This document shows, in pieces, positions 1 through 7,853 of a stretch of 64,000 bases of DNA. The DNA is from CAZTNW01 sp964614945 (GTDB lineage: Bacteria; Caldisericota; JANLFM01): assembly GCA_964614945.1 (NCBI GenBank), contig CAZTNW010000002.1, forward strand, positions 248,001-312,000. Reading direction: 5' to 3'. The first letter of the stretch is position 1. Each line of letters begins with the position of its first letter. The notes under the pieces were generated by a model. It saw only the letters and a program-made list of their open reading frames with translations, made no database searches and was not told the origin of the DNA. The position numbers were made by a program, and so were the translations under genes.

Positions 1-161
1 ATCATGGGCTCTGGGCCCAAACCCACATCTATCAGTCGGGGCACGATCCTGGCAATCAGTGCCAATAGGAGGAAGGGGATTAAGAAGATAAAATCAAGCA
101 CGAAGTAGGCAATGCCCCTGCACCATCTGAGAGCTACTTTAACTGGCCCCTTCATAACCAT
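1..161 (-). CDS. Membrane protein of a polysaccharide locus, N-terminal part only
   Basis: The 5' end of a minus-strand gene that runs off the window. Its ATG overlaps the stop of the upstream glycosyltransferase (TAATG), so the two are translationally coupled. The 53 visible residues hold a basic N-terminus, one strongly hydrophobic segment (about residues 19-38) and then DVGLGPEP. From memory, a VGLGPEP stretch after a membrane anchor occurs in uncharacterised glycosyltransferase-like proteins of envelope loci, but too little is visible to assign a function. Context (glycosyltransferase upstream, epimerase and sugar transferase nearby) supports a role in surface glycan synthesis. Confidence 0.6.
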   Translation of the reverse strand, partial: MVMKGPVKVALRWCRGIAYFVLDFIFLIPFLLLALIARIVPRLIDVGLGPEPM

Positions 162-1405
162 TACTGTAGCAATAACTGCTCACTCTTGTTGAGAGAAGTG
201 AGCATACTTTCGTAGTTTTCTTTTAATCTTTCCGGAGAAAGATTCTTGAGGGCATACTCACGACCACTGAGCCCCATTAATTTGAGCGCTTGGGCGTCAG
301 TTGCTAAATTCAGAATGGCGCTCGCGATCTCCGCTGGGTTTTCTGGAGAGATAGAGACCCCGCAACCCGCAAGGCTGATAAAATCAGCTCCTTCCCCGCG
401 ACCTATATAAAGAATTGGCTTCCCACAAATGAGGTAGTCTAAGATTTTGCGCGGAAAAGCAGACTCGTTGAGTGGAACAGGCTTAAGGCAAGACACCCCT
501 AGATCGCAGTTTACAATTAGGTTGGCTACCTTTTCCATCGGTACATAGTCAATGAGCTGAATGTTTGTCAACTCACTTTCCTCTATCAGCTTTTTCATCT
601 TGGTCAATAATGGCCCAGCGCCGGCGACGGTGAATAGTATTTTATGGTGTTCACGCAAAAGTTCTGCAACACTAACTAAGATTTCGGCACCGTGAAGGAA
701 TCCGACAGTTCCTGCATAAAGGAGCACGAATTTCTCAGACCAGCCTAAGCTTTCCCGATTAACTTTGGCTTGCTGTAGCTCAGCAAGAAATTCGGGCTCC
801 CAGGCATTCTCATTAAGTAGCACCTTTTCGGGATCCTTTACTCTCTCTCTGATTTTCTCTTGTAGACCTCTCGTAATGGCCGAGATTACCGCAGCCTTTC
901 GGTAAACAAAGCGTTCTGTAAATTTTAATAATCGACCAGTGAAGCCGCTTTCTTTAATTACTCCAGCAGCGAAGAGAGCATCTGGCCAAAGGTCTTGAAT
1001 TTCTAGGATTAATGGCCTTCTCCAAATGAAGGAGTAAATATAACCCATCACACATACAAAGAGTGGAGCGGACATGGCCAGTATGACATCGCTTTTTCGA
1101 AGAAAAGGCAACGCCAAGAGAAAGCACAGGTTCGACGAAGCATAGCCTATCGCACGCCCCCAAAGATTCTTTCTCTGACTTGCGTAAATGTATGTATGTA
1201 GGATGGTTATTTTTCCGATCTTCTCTCTTCGGATGATGCGATAGCGATCATCAGCTCTCTTTATTCTGCGGGGATAAATAGGAAAAGGGGCCACAACAGT
1301 GACCTGATGCCCAGAATCCGCCAAAAGATTGGCCAGTAACCGCGTTCTTGATGCAGCTGCACCGTCGTCAGGAGGAAAATATTGGGTCAATATAGTAATA
1401 TCCAT
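161..1405 (-). CDS. Glycosyltransferase family 4 (WbuB/WcaI-like)
   Basis: A 414-residue GT-B fold glycosyltransferase, likely adding a sugar to a lipid-linked surface polysaccharide at the cytoplasmic face. The N-terminus has QYFPPDDGAAASR followed by a Rossmann-like HQVTVVAPFP, typical of the WbuB/WcaI branch of GT4. A hydrophobic patch near residues 85-125 probably attaches it to the membrane. The C-terminal GT1-type domain starts near VLLYAGTVG (about residue 228) and carries the donor-binding region RKILDYLICGKPILYIG (about 325-341). The ATG at 1405 is preceded by AAGGAAAGG, a reasonable ribosome-binding site. It overlaps the next minus-strand gene. The acceptor and donor cannot be told from sequence. 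Confidence 0.88.
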   Translation of the reverse strand: MDITILTQYFPPDDGAAASRTRLLANLLADSGHQVTVVAPFPIYPRRIKRADDRYRIIRREKIGKITILHTYIYASQRKNLWGRAIGYASSNLCFLLALPFLRKSDVILAMSAPLFVCVMGYIYSFIWRRPLILEIQDLWPDALFAAGVIKESGFTGRLLKFTERFVYRKAAVISAITRGLQEKIRERVKDPEKVLLNENAWEPEFLAELQQAKVNRESLGWSEKFVLLYAGTVGFLHGAEILVSVAELLREHHKILFTVAGAGPLLTKMKKLIEESELTNIQLIDYVPMEKVANLIVNCDLGVSCLKPVPLNESAFPRKILDYLICGKPILYIGRGEGADFISLAGCGVSISPENPAEIASAILNLATDAQALKLMGLSGREYALKNLSPERLKENYESMLTSLNKSEQLLLQ

Positions 1406-1470
1406 GAATTTTATCCTTTCCTTAAATTCTACAGAATATTAAGTGAATGTAGGCCTGAAGATGAAATGGT

Positions 1471-1476
1471 TATAAT
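1471..1476 (+). promoter_or_regulatory. -10 box of a probable leaderless promoter (epimerase gene)
   Basis: TATAAT lies exactly 6 nt before the ATG at 1483, with no Shine-Dalgarno sequence between. Transcription would start at or next to the start codon. No convincing -35 is seen 17 bp upstream. Confidence 0.6.
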
Positions 1477-1482
1477 ACTTTT

Positions 1483-2433
1483 ATGCCTGATTATCTAACT
1501 ACAGGCGGGGCGGGCTTCATCGGCTCGCATCTTGTTGACCTCCTGCTCGAGAGAGGGAACCGGGTGCGCGTGGTGGATGATCTTTCCACCGGCTCGAGGA
1601 GAAATCTCAGCAGGAACCATGCTGTCGAGTTTCTCCAAGGGGACGTGCGGGACCCCGCCTTCCTAGCGAAGGCGATAGGGAAGGTCGATGGGGTCTTCCA
1701 CCTCGCCGCCATCTCCTCGGTGGAAAGGTCAGTGCTCGAGCCGGAGCACGTGCACTCGGTTAATGTCTCCGGCACCTTGAGTGTGCTTGAGGCCTCACGT
1801 CGGGCTGGGGTGAAGCGACTGGTCTTCGTCTCCTCCGCCTCGGCCTACGGCGACTGCGACCGCCTGCCCCTCTTGGAGGATTGCTGCCTGCAACCTCTAT
1901 CTCCCTACGGGGCCTCGAAGGTGGCGGGGGAGGTTTATGTGGGAGTTTTTCATCGTCTGGGATTCCTGGAGACTGTCATCCTGCGGCCCTTCAATATCTT
2001 TGGTCCCAGGCAGGATCCTGCCTCGCCTTATTCAGGCGTCATTTCCATTTTTGCCCGAAACGCAATTAGCGGCGAGAAACCTCAACTGTTTGGAGATGGG
2101 AAGCAGACCCGCGATTTCCTCTACGTGGGGGACCTCTGTCATGCCCTGCTGTTGGCTATGGAGACTGAGGGGGCGAGAGGCCAGGTGATCAATATCGCCT
2201 CGGGCAGGGAGACCACCATTCAGGAAGTCGGGGAAACGATTTTCCGCCTGCGAGGATCGAGGTTCGAGCCTCAGTTCATGCCGCCGAGGGCTGGGGATAT
2301 CAGGCGTTCTCTCGCCTCGATTGAGAGAGCGAAAGAGGTGCTGGGATGGGAGCCTCGGATTTCTCTCGAAGATGGACTGCGGCGGACGCTGGACTGGCTG
2401 GAGCGAAGCGAGAAATCCCAGTCGCTTCAATGA
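1483..2433 (+). CDS. NAD-dependent sugar epimerase/dehydratase (extended SDR)
   Basis: A 316-residue extended short-chain dehydrogenase, most like UDP-glucose 4-epimerase or UDP-glucuronate epimerase relatives, supplying nucleotide sugars for the surface polysaccharide. The NAD-binding motif GGAGFIG is at residues 8-14, and the catalytic pair YxxxK is Tyr142/Lys146 within PYGASK. RPFNIFGPRQ and TRDFLYVGDL are the usual substrate-side motifs of this family. Length is normal. The gene is divergent from the glycosyltransferase upstream. It has no ribosome-binding site; a TATAAT box sits 6 nt before the ATG, so the mRNA is probably leaderless. The exact sugar cannot be decided. Confidence 0.9.
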   Translation: MPDYLTTGGAGFIGSHLVDLLLERGNRVRVVDDLSTGSRRNLSRNHAVEFLQGDVRDPAFLAKAIGKVDGVFHLAAISSVERSVLEPEHVHSVNVSGTLSVLEASRRAGVKRLVFVSSASAYGDCDRLPLLEDCCLQPLSPYGASKVAGEVYVGVFHRLGFLETVILRPFNIFGPRQDPASPYSGVISIFARNAISGEKPQLFGDGKQTRDFLYVGDLCHALLLAMETEGARGQVINIASGRETTIQEVGETIFRLRGSRFEPQFMPPRAGDIRRSLASIERAKEVLGWEPRISLEDGLRRTLDWLERSEKSQSLQ

Positions 2434-2575
2434 GACCTCTCGCTGCGCTCGGGGCGACAAAAGGGAAGCCTAAGGATGACAGAAGGGGGTGGTCATTCCG
2501 AGGAGCGGCGACATAAAAGATGGTCAGGAATGGCGAATGGTAAGCCCCTCGCTGCCCTCGGGGTGACATGAGAGC
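2434..2575. repeat. Cluster of degenerate intergenic repeat units (CGAGCG-type)
   Basis: Three relics of one dispersed element: CTCGCTGCGCTCGGGGCGACA near 2440-2460, GGTCATTCCGAGGAGCGGCG near 2490-2510 and CCTCGCTGCCCTCGGGGTGACA near 2545-2567. The same core (GTCATTCCGAG / CCTCGCTNCGCTCGGGGTGAC) recurs near 6400, 19100, 23345 and 23975. It is non-coding. Confidence 0.55.
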
Positions 2576-2643
2576 GGGTAGCTCATTTCCGGGTCCCAAA
2601 CATATACAATAGAGGGAGAAATTCACTCGAAGAAGGAGAAACC

Positions 2644-3993
2644 TTGAATTTCTGGCGACGCCATAGGCTGCTTTTGCTCATCATCGGAGACCTGCTGACA
2701 TTGAACGCTGCGTTCCTCATTGCCTACCTCATCCGCTTTGGCCTCCAGATTCCGCCTGAAAATTTCCTGCCCTATCTGCGCTATTTCGCTCTTTATTCCG
2801 CTCTCTACATCGGGCTCGTCGCTGTTTTTGGAGCATACGAGACGGAAAAAGGGTTTAATTTTTTTGATCATCTTCTCGTCCTCCTGCCCACAGTGGGCCT
2901 CTTTATCTTCCTTCAGCTCGGTTTGATTTTCGTTCTGCGCGAGTTCTCCTTTCCTCGACTGGTGCTCATCTACTCGTACGTCCTCCTCTGGATTCTCTCC
3001 GCTGCTCTCCACTCCCTGGACAGCCTGATCCTACGGCGCACGGCCACAAAACCCCGGGCCCTGATCATGGGAAGGAAAAGGGAAGCGGAAGCGCTCCTGC
3101 CTCAATTGAGAAGGTCCGGCGAATTGGATGTGGCCGGAGCGATGCTCTTTGATGGGGGTGAATTGCCCGGCGTACGTTCGCACCAACCCGCCCCACTGGA
3201 AAGGCTGATGGCCGAGACGGAAGCGGACGAAATCCTCCTGATCTCCTCACCCGAGTTTGCTTCCCGGGCCCTGCAGGTACTCGTGGAGGCAAAAGAAAAG
3301 GACTTACCTGTTTTCCTGGTCCCATCGCTGTTCGAGATGCTCACGAGCACCCCCTCCTTCAGCCGGACAGGAAACGTGCCCGTGGTTGAGGTCTGGAGGA
3401 GCGGAGGAAGCTCTGCGGACAGGTTTTTGAAGCGAGGCCTCGATGTCATTGCCTCTCTCGGGCTCCTCCTCGTTTTATCTCCCGTGCTTCTGGTCGCGGC
3501 CCTGGGAATCCTGCTCTCTTCCCCCGGACCTGTTCTTCTACGACAGGAACGCGTCGGAAAAGGGGGGAAGGCTTTCTCGGTGGTGAAATTTCGTACGATG
3601 AAGCAAGATGCGGAACGGGAGACCGGTCCTGTATTTGCCAGGGAGAACGACCCGCGAGTCACCGCCTTCGGGCGGTTCCTGCGCCTTTTACGGATCGACG
3701 AGCTGCCTCAGATGTTCAATGTGCTCAAGGGCGAGATGAGCCTGGTCGGGCCCAGGCCGGAACGGCCGGTCTTTGTGGAGGAATTTTCGCGGAAAGTCCC
3801 CGGTTACGCCCTGCGTTTTCTCGTTAAACCAGGGATGACTGGTATGGCGCAGATCTATGGCACCTACGAGACTACCCCGGAAAACAAGCTGCGCTACGAC
3901 CTTGCTTATATTCGTAATCAATCCTTCTTGCTGGATTTGAGGCTTCTCTTTTTGACGTTTAAGCTCATGCTGGGGAGGAAGGGAGCGAGGTAG
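2644..3993 (+). CDS. Polyprenyl-phosphate sugar-1-phosphate transferase (WbaP/CpsE-type)
   Basis: Initiates surface polysaccharide assembly by transferring a sugar-1-phosphate from a nucleotide sugar to undecaprenyl phosphate. The 449 residues follow the usual plan: four N-terminal membrane helices (about residues 8-125), a central CoA-binding-like domain (about 135-255), a re-entrant membrane helix at about 268-290, and the catalytic domain with QERVGKGGKAFSVVKFRTM, RIDELPQMFNVLKGEMSLVG PRPE and the C-terminal GMTGMAQIYG. Start: TTG at 2644 preceded by AAGGAG; there is no better ATG. The sugar used is unknown. It belongs with the epimerase before it and the ligase after it. Confidence 0.92.
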   Translation: MNFWRRHRLLLLIIGDLLTLNAAFLIAYLIRFGLQIPPENFLPYLRYFALYSALYIGLVAVFGAYETEKGFNFFDHLLVLLPTVGLFIFLQLGLIFVLREFSFPRLVLIYSYVLLWILSAALHSLDSLILRRTATKPRALIMGRKREAEALLPQLRRSGELDVAGAMLFDGGELPGVRSHQPAPLERLMAETEADEILLISSPEFASRALQVLVEAKEKDLPVFLVPSLFEMLTSTPSFSRTGNVPVVEVWRSGGSSADRFLKRGLDVIASLGLLLVLSPVLLVAALGILLSSPGPVLLRQERVGKGGKAFSVVKFRTMKQDAERETGPVFARENDPRVTAFGRFLRLLRIDELPQMFNVLKGEMSLVGPRPERPVFVEEFSRKVPGYALRFLVKPGMTGMAQIYGTYETTPENKLRYDLAYIRNQSFLLDLRLLFLTFKLMLGRKGAR

Positions 3994-4002
3994 GGCACTT
4001 AG

Positions 4003-4026
4003 ATCCCGCGGCGGAGGCCGCGGGAT
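4003..4026. other. GC-rich hairpin between polysaccharide genes
   Basis: ATCCCGCGGC and GCCGCGGGAT form a perfect 10-bp stem with a 4-nt loop, shortly after the sugar transferase stop. No T-run follows, so a factor-independent terminator is not proven. CCGGGATGACA just downstream resembles the dispersed intergenic repeat. Confidence 0.5.
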
Positions 4027-4121
4027 GGCAGAAAAAGTGCCCCGGGATGACAAAAAAGAGCGGGTAGTGTTTAATTCCATCAGTATTCTTGCTATTCCAT
4101 AAAATTGGGAGGGAGAAAGGA

Positions 4122-6377
4122 ATGGTTCCCAAGGCTAAGGCAAAAAAGACGACCCCGCATCGCCTGGAGGGTAAAGAGCGACTGATCTTCTACTGCGACC
4201 AGGTGATTGAGTGGGGATTGATCCTCGTCGCCTTTTTCGTTCCTCTAATCTTCACCACCTCCACCGGCGCGGATATCTTCAATCTCCCTCGCCTCCTCCT
4301 CCTGCGCATCATAACTATCCCGGTGGCCCTGGCCTGGGTGATCCGGCTGCTCGAGAGTCGGGAATATTATCGCTTGCGCAACGCGATGCTCCTTCCTGTC
4401 CTGGCTGTACTTCTCTCCTGGCTCCTCTCCTCCATTTTTTCCCTCCGCCCCGAGGCCAGCTTCATGGGTAACTACTTACGGCAGGAGGGCTTCTGGACGA
4501 TCGTCAACATGATCCTCCTCTTTTTCATTGTCTCGAGCACCTTCAAGACGACGAAGCAGGTAGACAACCTGTTGCGGGTGATGCTCTGGTCTGCCTTCTT
4601 CACCATGGCCTATGGCTTGATCCAGTTCGTGGGCCTCGATTGGATGCCCTGGGCGGCCTCGGGTAACCGGCCCTTCTCCACGTTAGGCAATCCTGATTTC
4701 TTCCCCCACTTCCTGATCATGCTACTCCCCATCGCCATTATGAAATTCCTCCATGCCCGCTCCCTCGAACTGAAAATCTACCTTTGCCTTTTTGTGGCCC
4801 TGATGGCCTTTAATGTAGTCGTGGCCCAGACTCGCGGTGCCTACATCGGTGTTGCACTCTCCATCCCTGTCCTCGCCTTCTTTGTTGGTCGTAAAACCTA
4901 CCGCGAGAATCGCGTCTGGCTCTATTTTATTGGAGGGGCCTTAATCCTCCTTGGGGGATTCCTCATCTGGAAGATGGATTTCCTCGCCTCCATTTTGCGC
5001 GGAGGGCTGCAGCAGACCCGCTTCTTCATCTGGCTGGGAGGCCTGGGAGTCTTTCTCGCCTATCCGATCTTAGGGGTCGGGCCGGATGCCCTCCGCGTGG
5101 CCTCTCCCGCCTACAAAGTGCTGAAGTATTCCCTGCTGGAGCCGATGAATAACCCGGACCGTATGCACAACCAATATCTCGACGAGATGATCATGCGTGG
5201 GGCGATCGGCTTACTGGTCTATATCTGGATGCTCGCGGCCTTCTTCTGGAAAAGCTTACAGGTCTGGAGGCGCACCGCAGACCCTTACTGGAAGGCGATG
5301 ATCGCCGGGATCGCAGTTGGGGTATTAGCCTTCCTGGCGCAGAACCTGGTGGCCTTTGGCGTCATCCCCACCATCCTTTACTTCTGGCTCCTGCTGGGGA
5401 TGAACGTTGCCCTCTGGCAGATCGACCTTTCCCCAGCGCCGGCTGAAATAAAGAGCAAAAAGGAACTCGCTAAAGCCCAACAGAGGGAGACTCTTCCCGT
5501 TAAAGTCCCGCCCCGAAAATTGCCCGCTCTTATTCCCACTACCTTGCGCTGGGGAATTTGTCTTTTGGTGGCTGCGGTTCTGGTCCTTCACGGTTACTGG
5601 ACGGTGCGCCTGTTTGCCGCGGACGTGGCCTACGGTTCCGGGGAAATCGCGATTCGTACGGCCCAGGCCTACAGCAAGCAGGCCAGTTCGGAACAGGATG
5701 CCACTCGCAAGGAGAAACTGCAGGCGGAGCTCAACCGCCAGGCCACGATCGCCCTCGAGTCCTATCAGAGGGCGGTGGACCTTAACCCCTGGGAGGCCGG
5801 CTATCGCACGGCAACCGAAGGACATACTTCCGGCCTGGGCAACCTCCTCTACCAATTCGCCATGGGTGCAGGGGACACCAAACAGAAGGAGGAGCTCCTG
5901 GCTAAGGCCAGGGCGCAGTGGGAGGAGGCCTTGAAGACGACGATGTACGTGGAGAACGTCTACATGCAGATTGGCCGTTCCTACCAGGATGAGGCGGAGG
6001 AAAAGCCCGACCAGCGCAAAGAGCTCCTCCGTATAGCGGCGGAGAACTTCGAGAAAGGCGCCGCCGCCGATCCCGGGGATTACCCTCTCTATTTCAACCT
6101 CTCCTTCATCTACTCCGAACTTGAAGATTATGAGAGATCGGTCTATTTCGCGGAGAAAGGCGTGGTCTACGCCCAGACCACGGAGAACCGTAAGGACAGC
6201 CTGATATACGCCGCGCAGTCAAATTATAACTACAGGGTGAACCTGACCCTGGAGGGAAAAGAGGAGGAGGCCGCCAAGTATCTCGAACGGGCCAGGGAGT
6301 TGGCAGAGGAGGTTCTGAAGATCGACCCGGAAAACACTACCGCTAAGGACATCATCAACCGCATCGGCTCCTCTTAG
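4122..6377 (+). CDS. O-antigen ligase-like membrane protein with C-terminal TPR
   Basis: A 751-residue protein of the WaaL/Wzy O-antigen ligase superfamily, which joins or polymerises lipid-linked glycans outside the membrane. The N-terminal two thirds hold about twelve hydrophobic segments; the periplasmic-loop region RGGLQQTRFFIWLGG to HNQYLDEMIMRGAIGLLVY matches the Wzy_C/O-antigen-ligase signature. After one more helix near 483-500, the last 200 residues are soluble, alpha-helical and TPR-like (EKGAAADPGDYPLYFNLSFIY and similar). Such ligase-TPR fusions are common in bacteria that glycosylate S-layer or other surface proteins. I start at the ATG at 4122 (GGGAGGGAGAAAGG before it) instead of an upstream in-frame TTG. 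Confidence 0.85.
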   Translation: MVPKAKAKKTTPHRLEGKERLIFYCDQVIEWGLILVAFFVPLIFTTSTGADIFNLPRLLLLRIITIPVALAWVIRLLESREYYRLRNAMLLPVLAVLLSWLLSSIFSLRPEASFMGNYLRQEGFWTIVNMILLFFIVSSTFKTTKQVDNLLRVMLWSAFFTMAYGLIQFVGLDWMPWAASGNRPFSTLGNPDFFPHFLIMLLPIAIMKFLHARSLELKIYLCLFVALMAFNVVVAQTRGAYIGVALSIPVLAFFVGRKTYRENRVWLYFIGGALILLGGFLIWKMDFLASILRGGLQQTRFFIWLGGLGVFLAYPILGVGPDALRVASPAYKVLKYSLLEPMNNPDRMHNQYLDEMIMRGAIGLLVYIWMLAAFFWKSLQVWRRTADPYWKAMIAGIAVGVLAFLAQNLVAFGVIPTILYFWLLLGMNVALWQIDLSPAPAEIKSKKELAKAQQRETLPVKVPPRKLPALIPTTLRWGICLLVAAVLVLHGYWTVRLFAADVAYGSGEIAIRTAQAYSKQASSEQDATRKEKLQAELNRQATIALESYQRAVDLNPWEAGYRTATEGHTSGLGNLLYQFAMGAGDTKQKEELLAKARAQWEEALKTTMYVENVYMQIGRSYQDEAEEKPDQRKELLRIAAENFEKGAAADPGDYPLYFNLSFIYSELEDYERSVYFAEKGVVYAQTTENRKDSLIYAAQSNYNYRVNLTLEGKEEEAAKYLERARELAEEVLKIDPENTTAKDIINRIGSS

Positions 6378-6395
6378 ACAGAAAAGCAAACGCTT

Positions 6396-6430
6396 GTCAG
6401 TCACCCCGAGCGAAGCGAGGGGTCTACCCA
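6396..6430 (+). repeat. Dispersed intergenic repeat unit
   Basis: GTCACCCCGAGCGAAGCGAG followed by GGGTCTACCC: one copy of the short element also seen near 2434-2575, 19100-19215, 23316-23392 and 23970-24050. The remaining bases to 6572 hold only a weak GTCC/GGAC hairpin. Confidence 0.55.
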
Positions 6431-6572
6431 GGAGTCCAATTTCTGGACAGGCCGTCCATTTCTTAACCAAAATTCAACCCCCACCAGCAGGACAAGAAGA
6501 GATCCTCTCTCAAAAAGGCAGCCCGCAGAGCAAGAACATCCGACTTTGCACTTTCGGCACGCTTCTTGCTTC

Positions 6573-6578
6573 TATAAT
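6573..6578 (+). promoter_or_regulatory. -10 box directly before an SLH protein gene
   Basis: TATAAT ends 8 nt before the ATG at 6587. No Shine-Dalgarno sequence intervenes, so the mRNA is probably leaderless or carries only 1-2 nt of leader. Confidence 0.5.
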
Positions 6579-6586
6579 TCTATGCG

Positions 6587-7720
6587 ATGAAGTTTAAAGT
6601 TGTGGCCACAATTTTAGCAGTCGCACTCTTACTGGGGAGCGGAATGCCCACCCTCGGGCAGACCACGGACGCCCCCCAGCTTTTCTTTTCTACCTCCCTG
6701 ACGCGTGAACTCGTGGTAACCATCACCGGCAGCGCGCCGGCCTACAGTTTCGTGGAGATTTATCGCAACGACCTCTCTTTGGGTTACGCCTACTCGGACG
6801 ATAAAGGTCGCTTCTCCCTCACTACCTACCTGGACGAAGGGATCAATTCCTTCCGTGCCCGCACCCTCCGCGATGACGGGACTTTCAGCGAGTTCTCCAC
6901 CCCCCTATTTATTACTTACGATTTGGTCCCCCCCGAACCGCCGGTCCCCGACTCCAGGAACCTTCTTATCGAGCCGACCCAATACCTCTATGGTTCGGCG
7001 GAATCGGACTCCGTGGTAGTGATCCTTGTTGACGGTCAGGTCGTCGCACAGGTTCCCGTTAGCAACGCCGGCCGATTCGAGACAGGAAATCTCGACCTCA
7101 CTCCCGGCTGGCACGACATCCTCTACTACGCCGTGGACGGCGCCGGGCAGAAGAGCCTTTATTCCGCGCTGGTTACCGTCTATGTGCAGGCCTTTCCCGA
7201 GGAGTATGCCTGGGCTCTTAAGGAGCTTGGAACCCAGGGGATCATGCGCGGTTATCCGGATGGGACCATCCGTCCCCTGAATAGAGTGACGCGGGCGGAG
7301 TTCACCTGCATTTTGACCCGGGCGATGGAGAAAATTAAATCCAACCTCACCCCACAGCTGGAAAAGGCGAGTTTTTCCGACCTCCCCACTACCCACTGGG
7401 CCTTCGCCGCAGCGGAATGGGCGGCAGCCAACGGCTGGATGAATGGCTTTCCGGATGGTCTATTCCATCCTGAAGCATACGTGACAGGTAAAGAAGTGAT
7501 CGCCGCCATCGTGCGGGCGGCGGGCTTGGAGAGAGAGGCGCAAGCCGCTCAGAGCCTGCTTAAGGACGCTCCCTGGTATTCTGGATACAGCGTGGTGGGA
7601 GCACAGCACGGTCTGCTGTATCCGGATTTCGCTCCCGATGAGGAAGCGTTGCGCGGGCAGGTGGCCCTATCCCTGTACGCACTTTTGAGCCTGCCCACCG
7701 CTCAAGGAGTAAGCAGATGA
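6587..7720 (+). CDS. Secreted SLH-domain protein with Ig-like repeats
   Basis: A 377-residue exported protein that probably attaches to the cell wall through S-layer-homology domains. The signal peptide is residues 1-24 (hydrophobic VVATILAVALLLGSGMPTLG). Two beta-rich Ig-like segments follow (about 28-110 and 115-200). The C-terminal half carries SLH motifs: GIMRGYPDGTIRPLNRVTRA (about 219-238), then FSDLPTTHWAF with GWMNGFPDGLFHPEAYVTG (about 264-305), and a degenerate third copy. SLH domains bind pyruvylated secondary wall polysaccharide in characterised bacteria. It is followed after 133 nt by a much larger SLH protein. Enzymatic function: none seen. Confidence 0.88.
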   Translation: MKFKVVATILAVALLLGSGMPTLGQTTDAPQLFFSTSLTRELVVTITGSAPAYSFVEIYRNDLSLGYAYSDDKGRFSLTTYLDEGINSFRARTLRDDGTFSEFSTPLFITYDLVPPEPPVPDSRNLLIEPTQYLYGSAESDSVVVILVDGQVVAQVPVSNAGRFETGNLDLTPGWHDILYYAVDGAGQKSLYSALVTVYVQAFPEEYAWALKELGTQGIMRGYPDGTIRPLNRVTRAEFTCILTRAMEKIKSNLTPQLEKASFSDLPTTHWAFAAAEWAAANGWMNGFPDGLFHPEAYVTGKEVIAAIVRAAGLEREAQAAQSLLKDAPWYSGYSVVGAQHGLLYPDFAPDEEALRGQVALSLYALLSLPTAQGVSR

Positions 7721-7853
7721 GGTTCCTTTATTTTCAGAAAGGAGGGATTGAGGCGAAAACCAATCAACCCTGGCCTGTAAATTGCGCAGGCCACAGACTT
7801 TCTTCCTCTTTGGTGGAGGAAGAGAAAAATCCTTTAAAGAAGGAGGAAAGAAT
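7721..7853 (+). promoter_or_regulatory. Structured 5' leader of the large SLH protein gene
   Basis: A 133-nt gap with two clear hairpins: GGCCTG..CAGGCC (about 7775-7795, 6-bp stem) and CTTCCTC..GAGGAAG (about 7802-7823, 7-bp stem), then a strong AAGAAGGAGGAAAG ribosome-binding site. I do not recognise a known riboswitch. Long structured leaders are common on highly expressed S-layer genes, so mRNA stability is the simplest role. Confidence 0.45.
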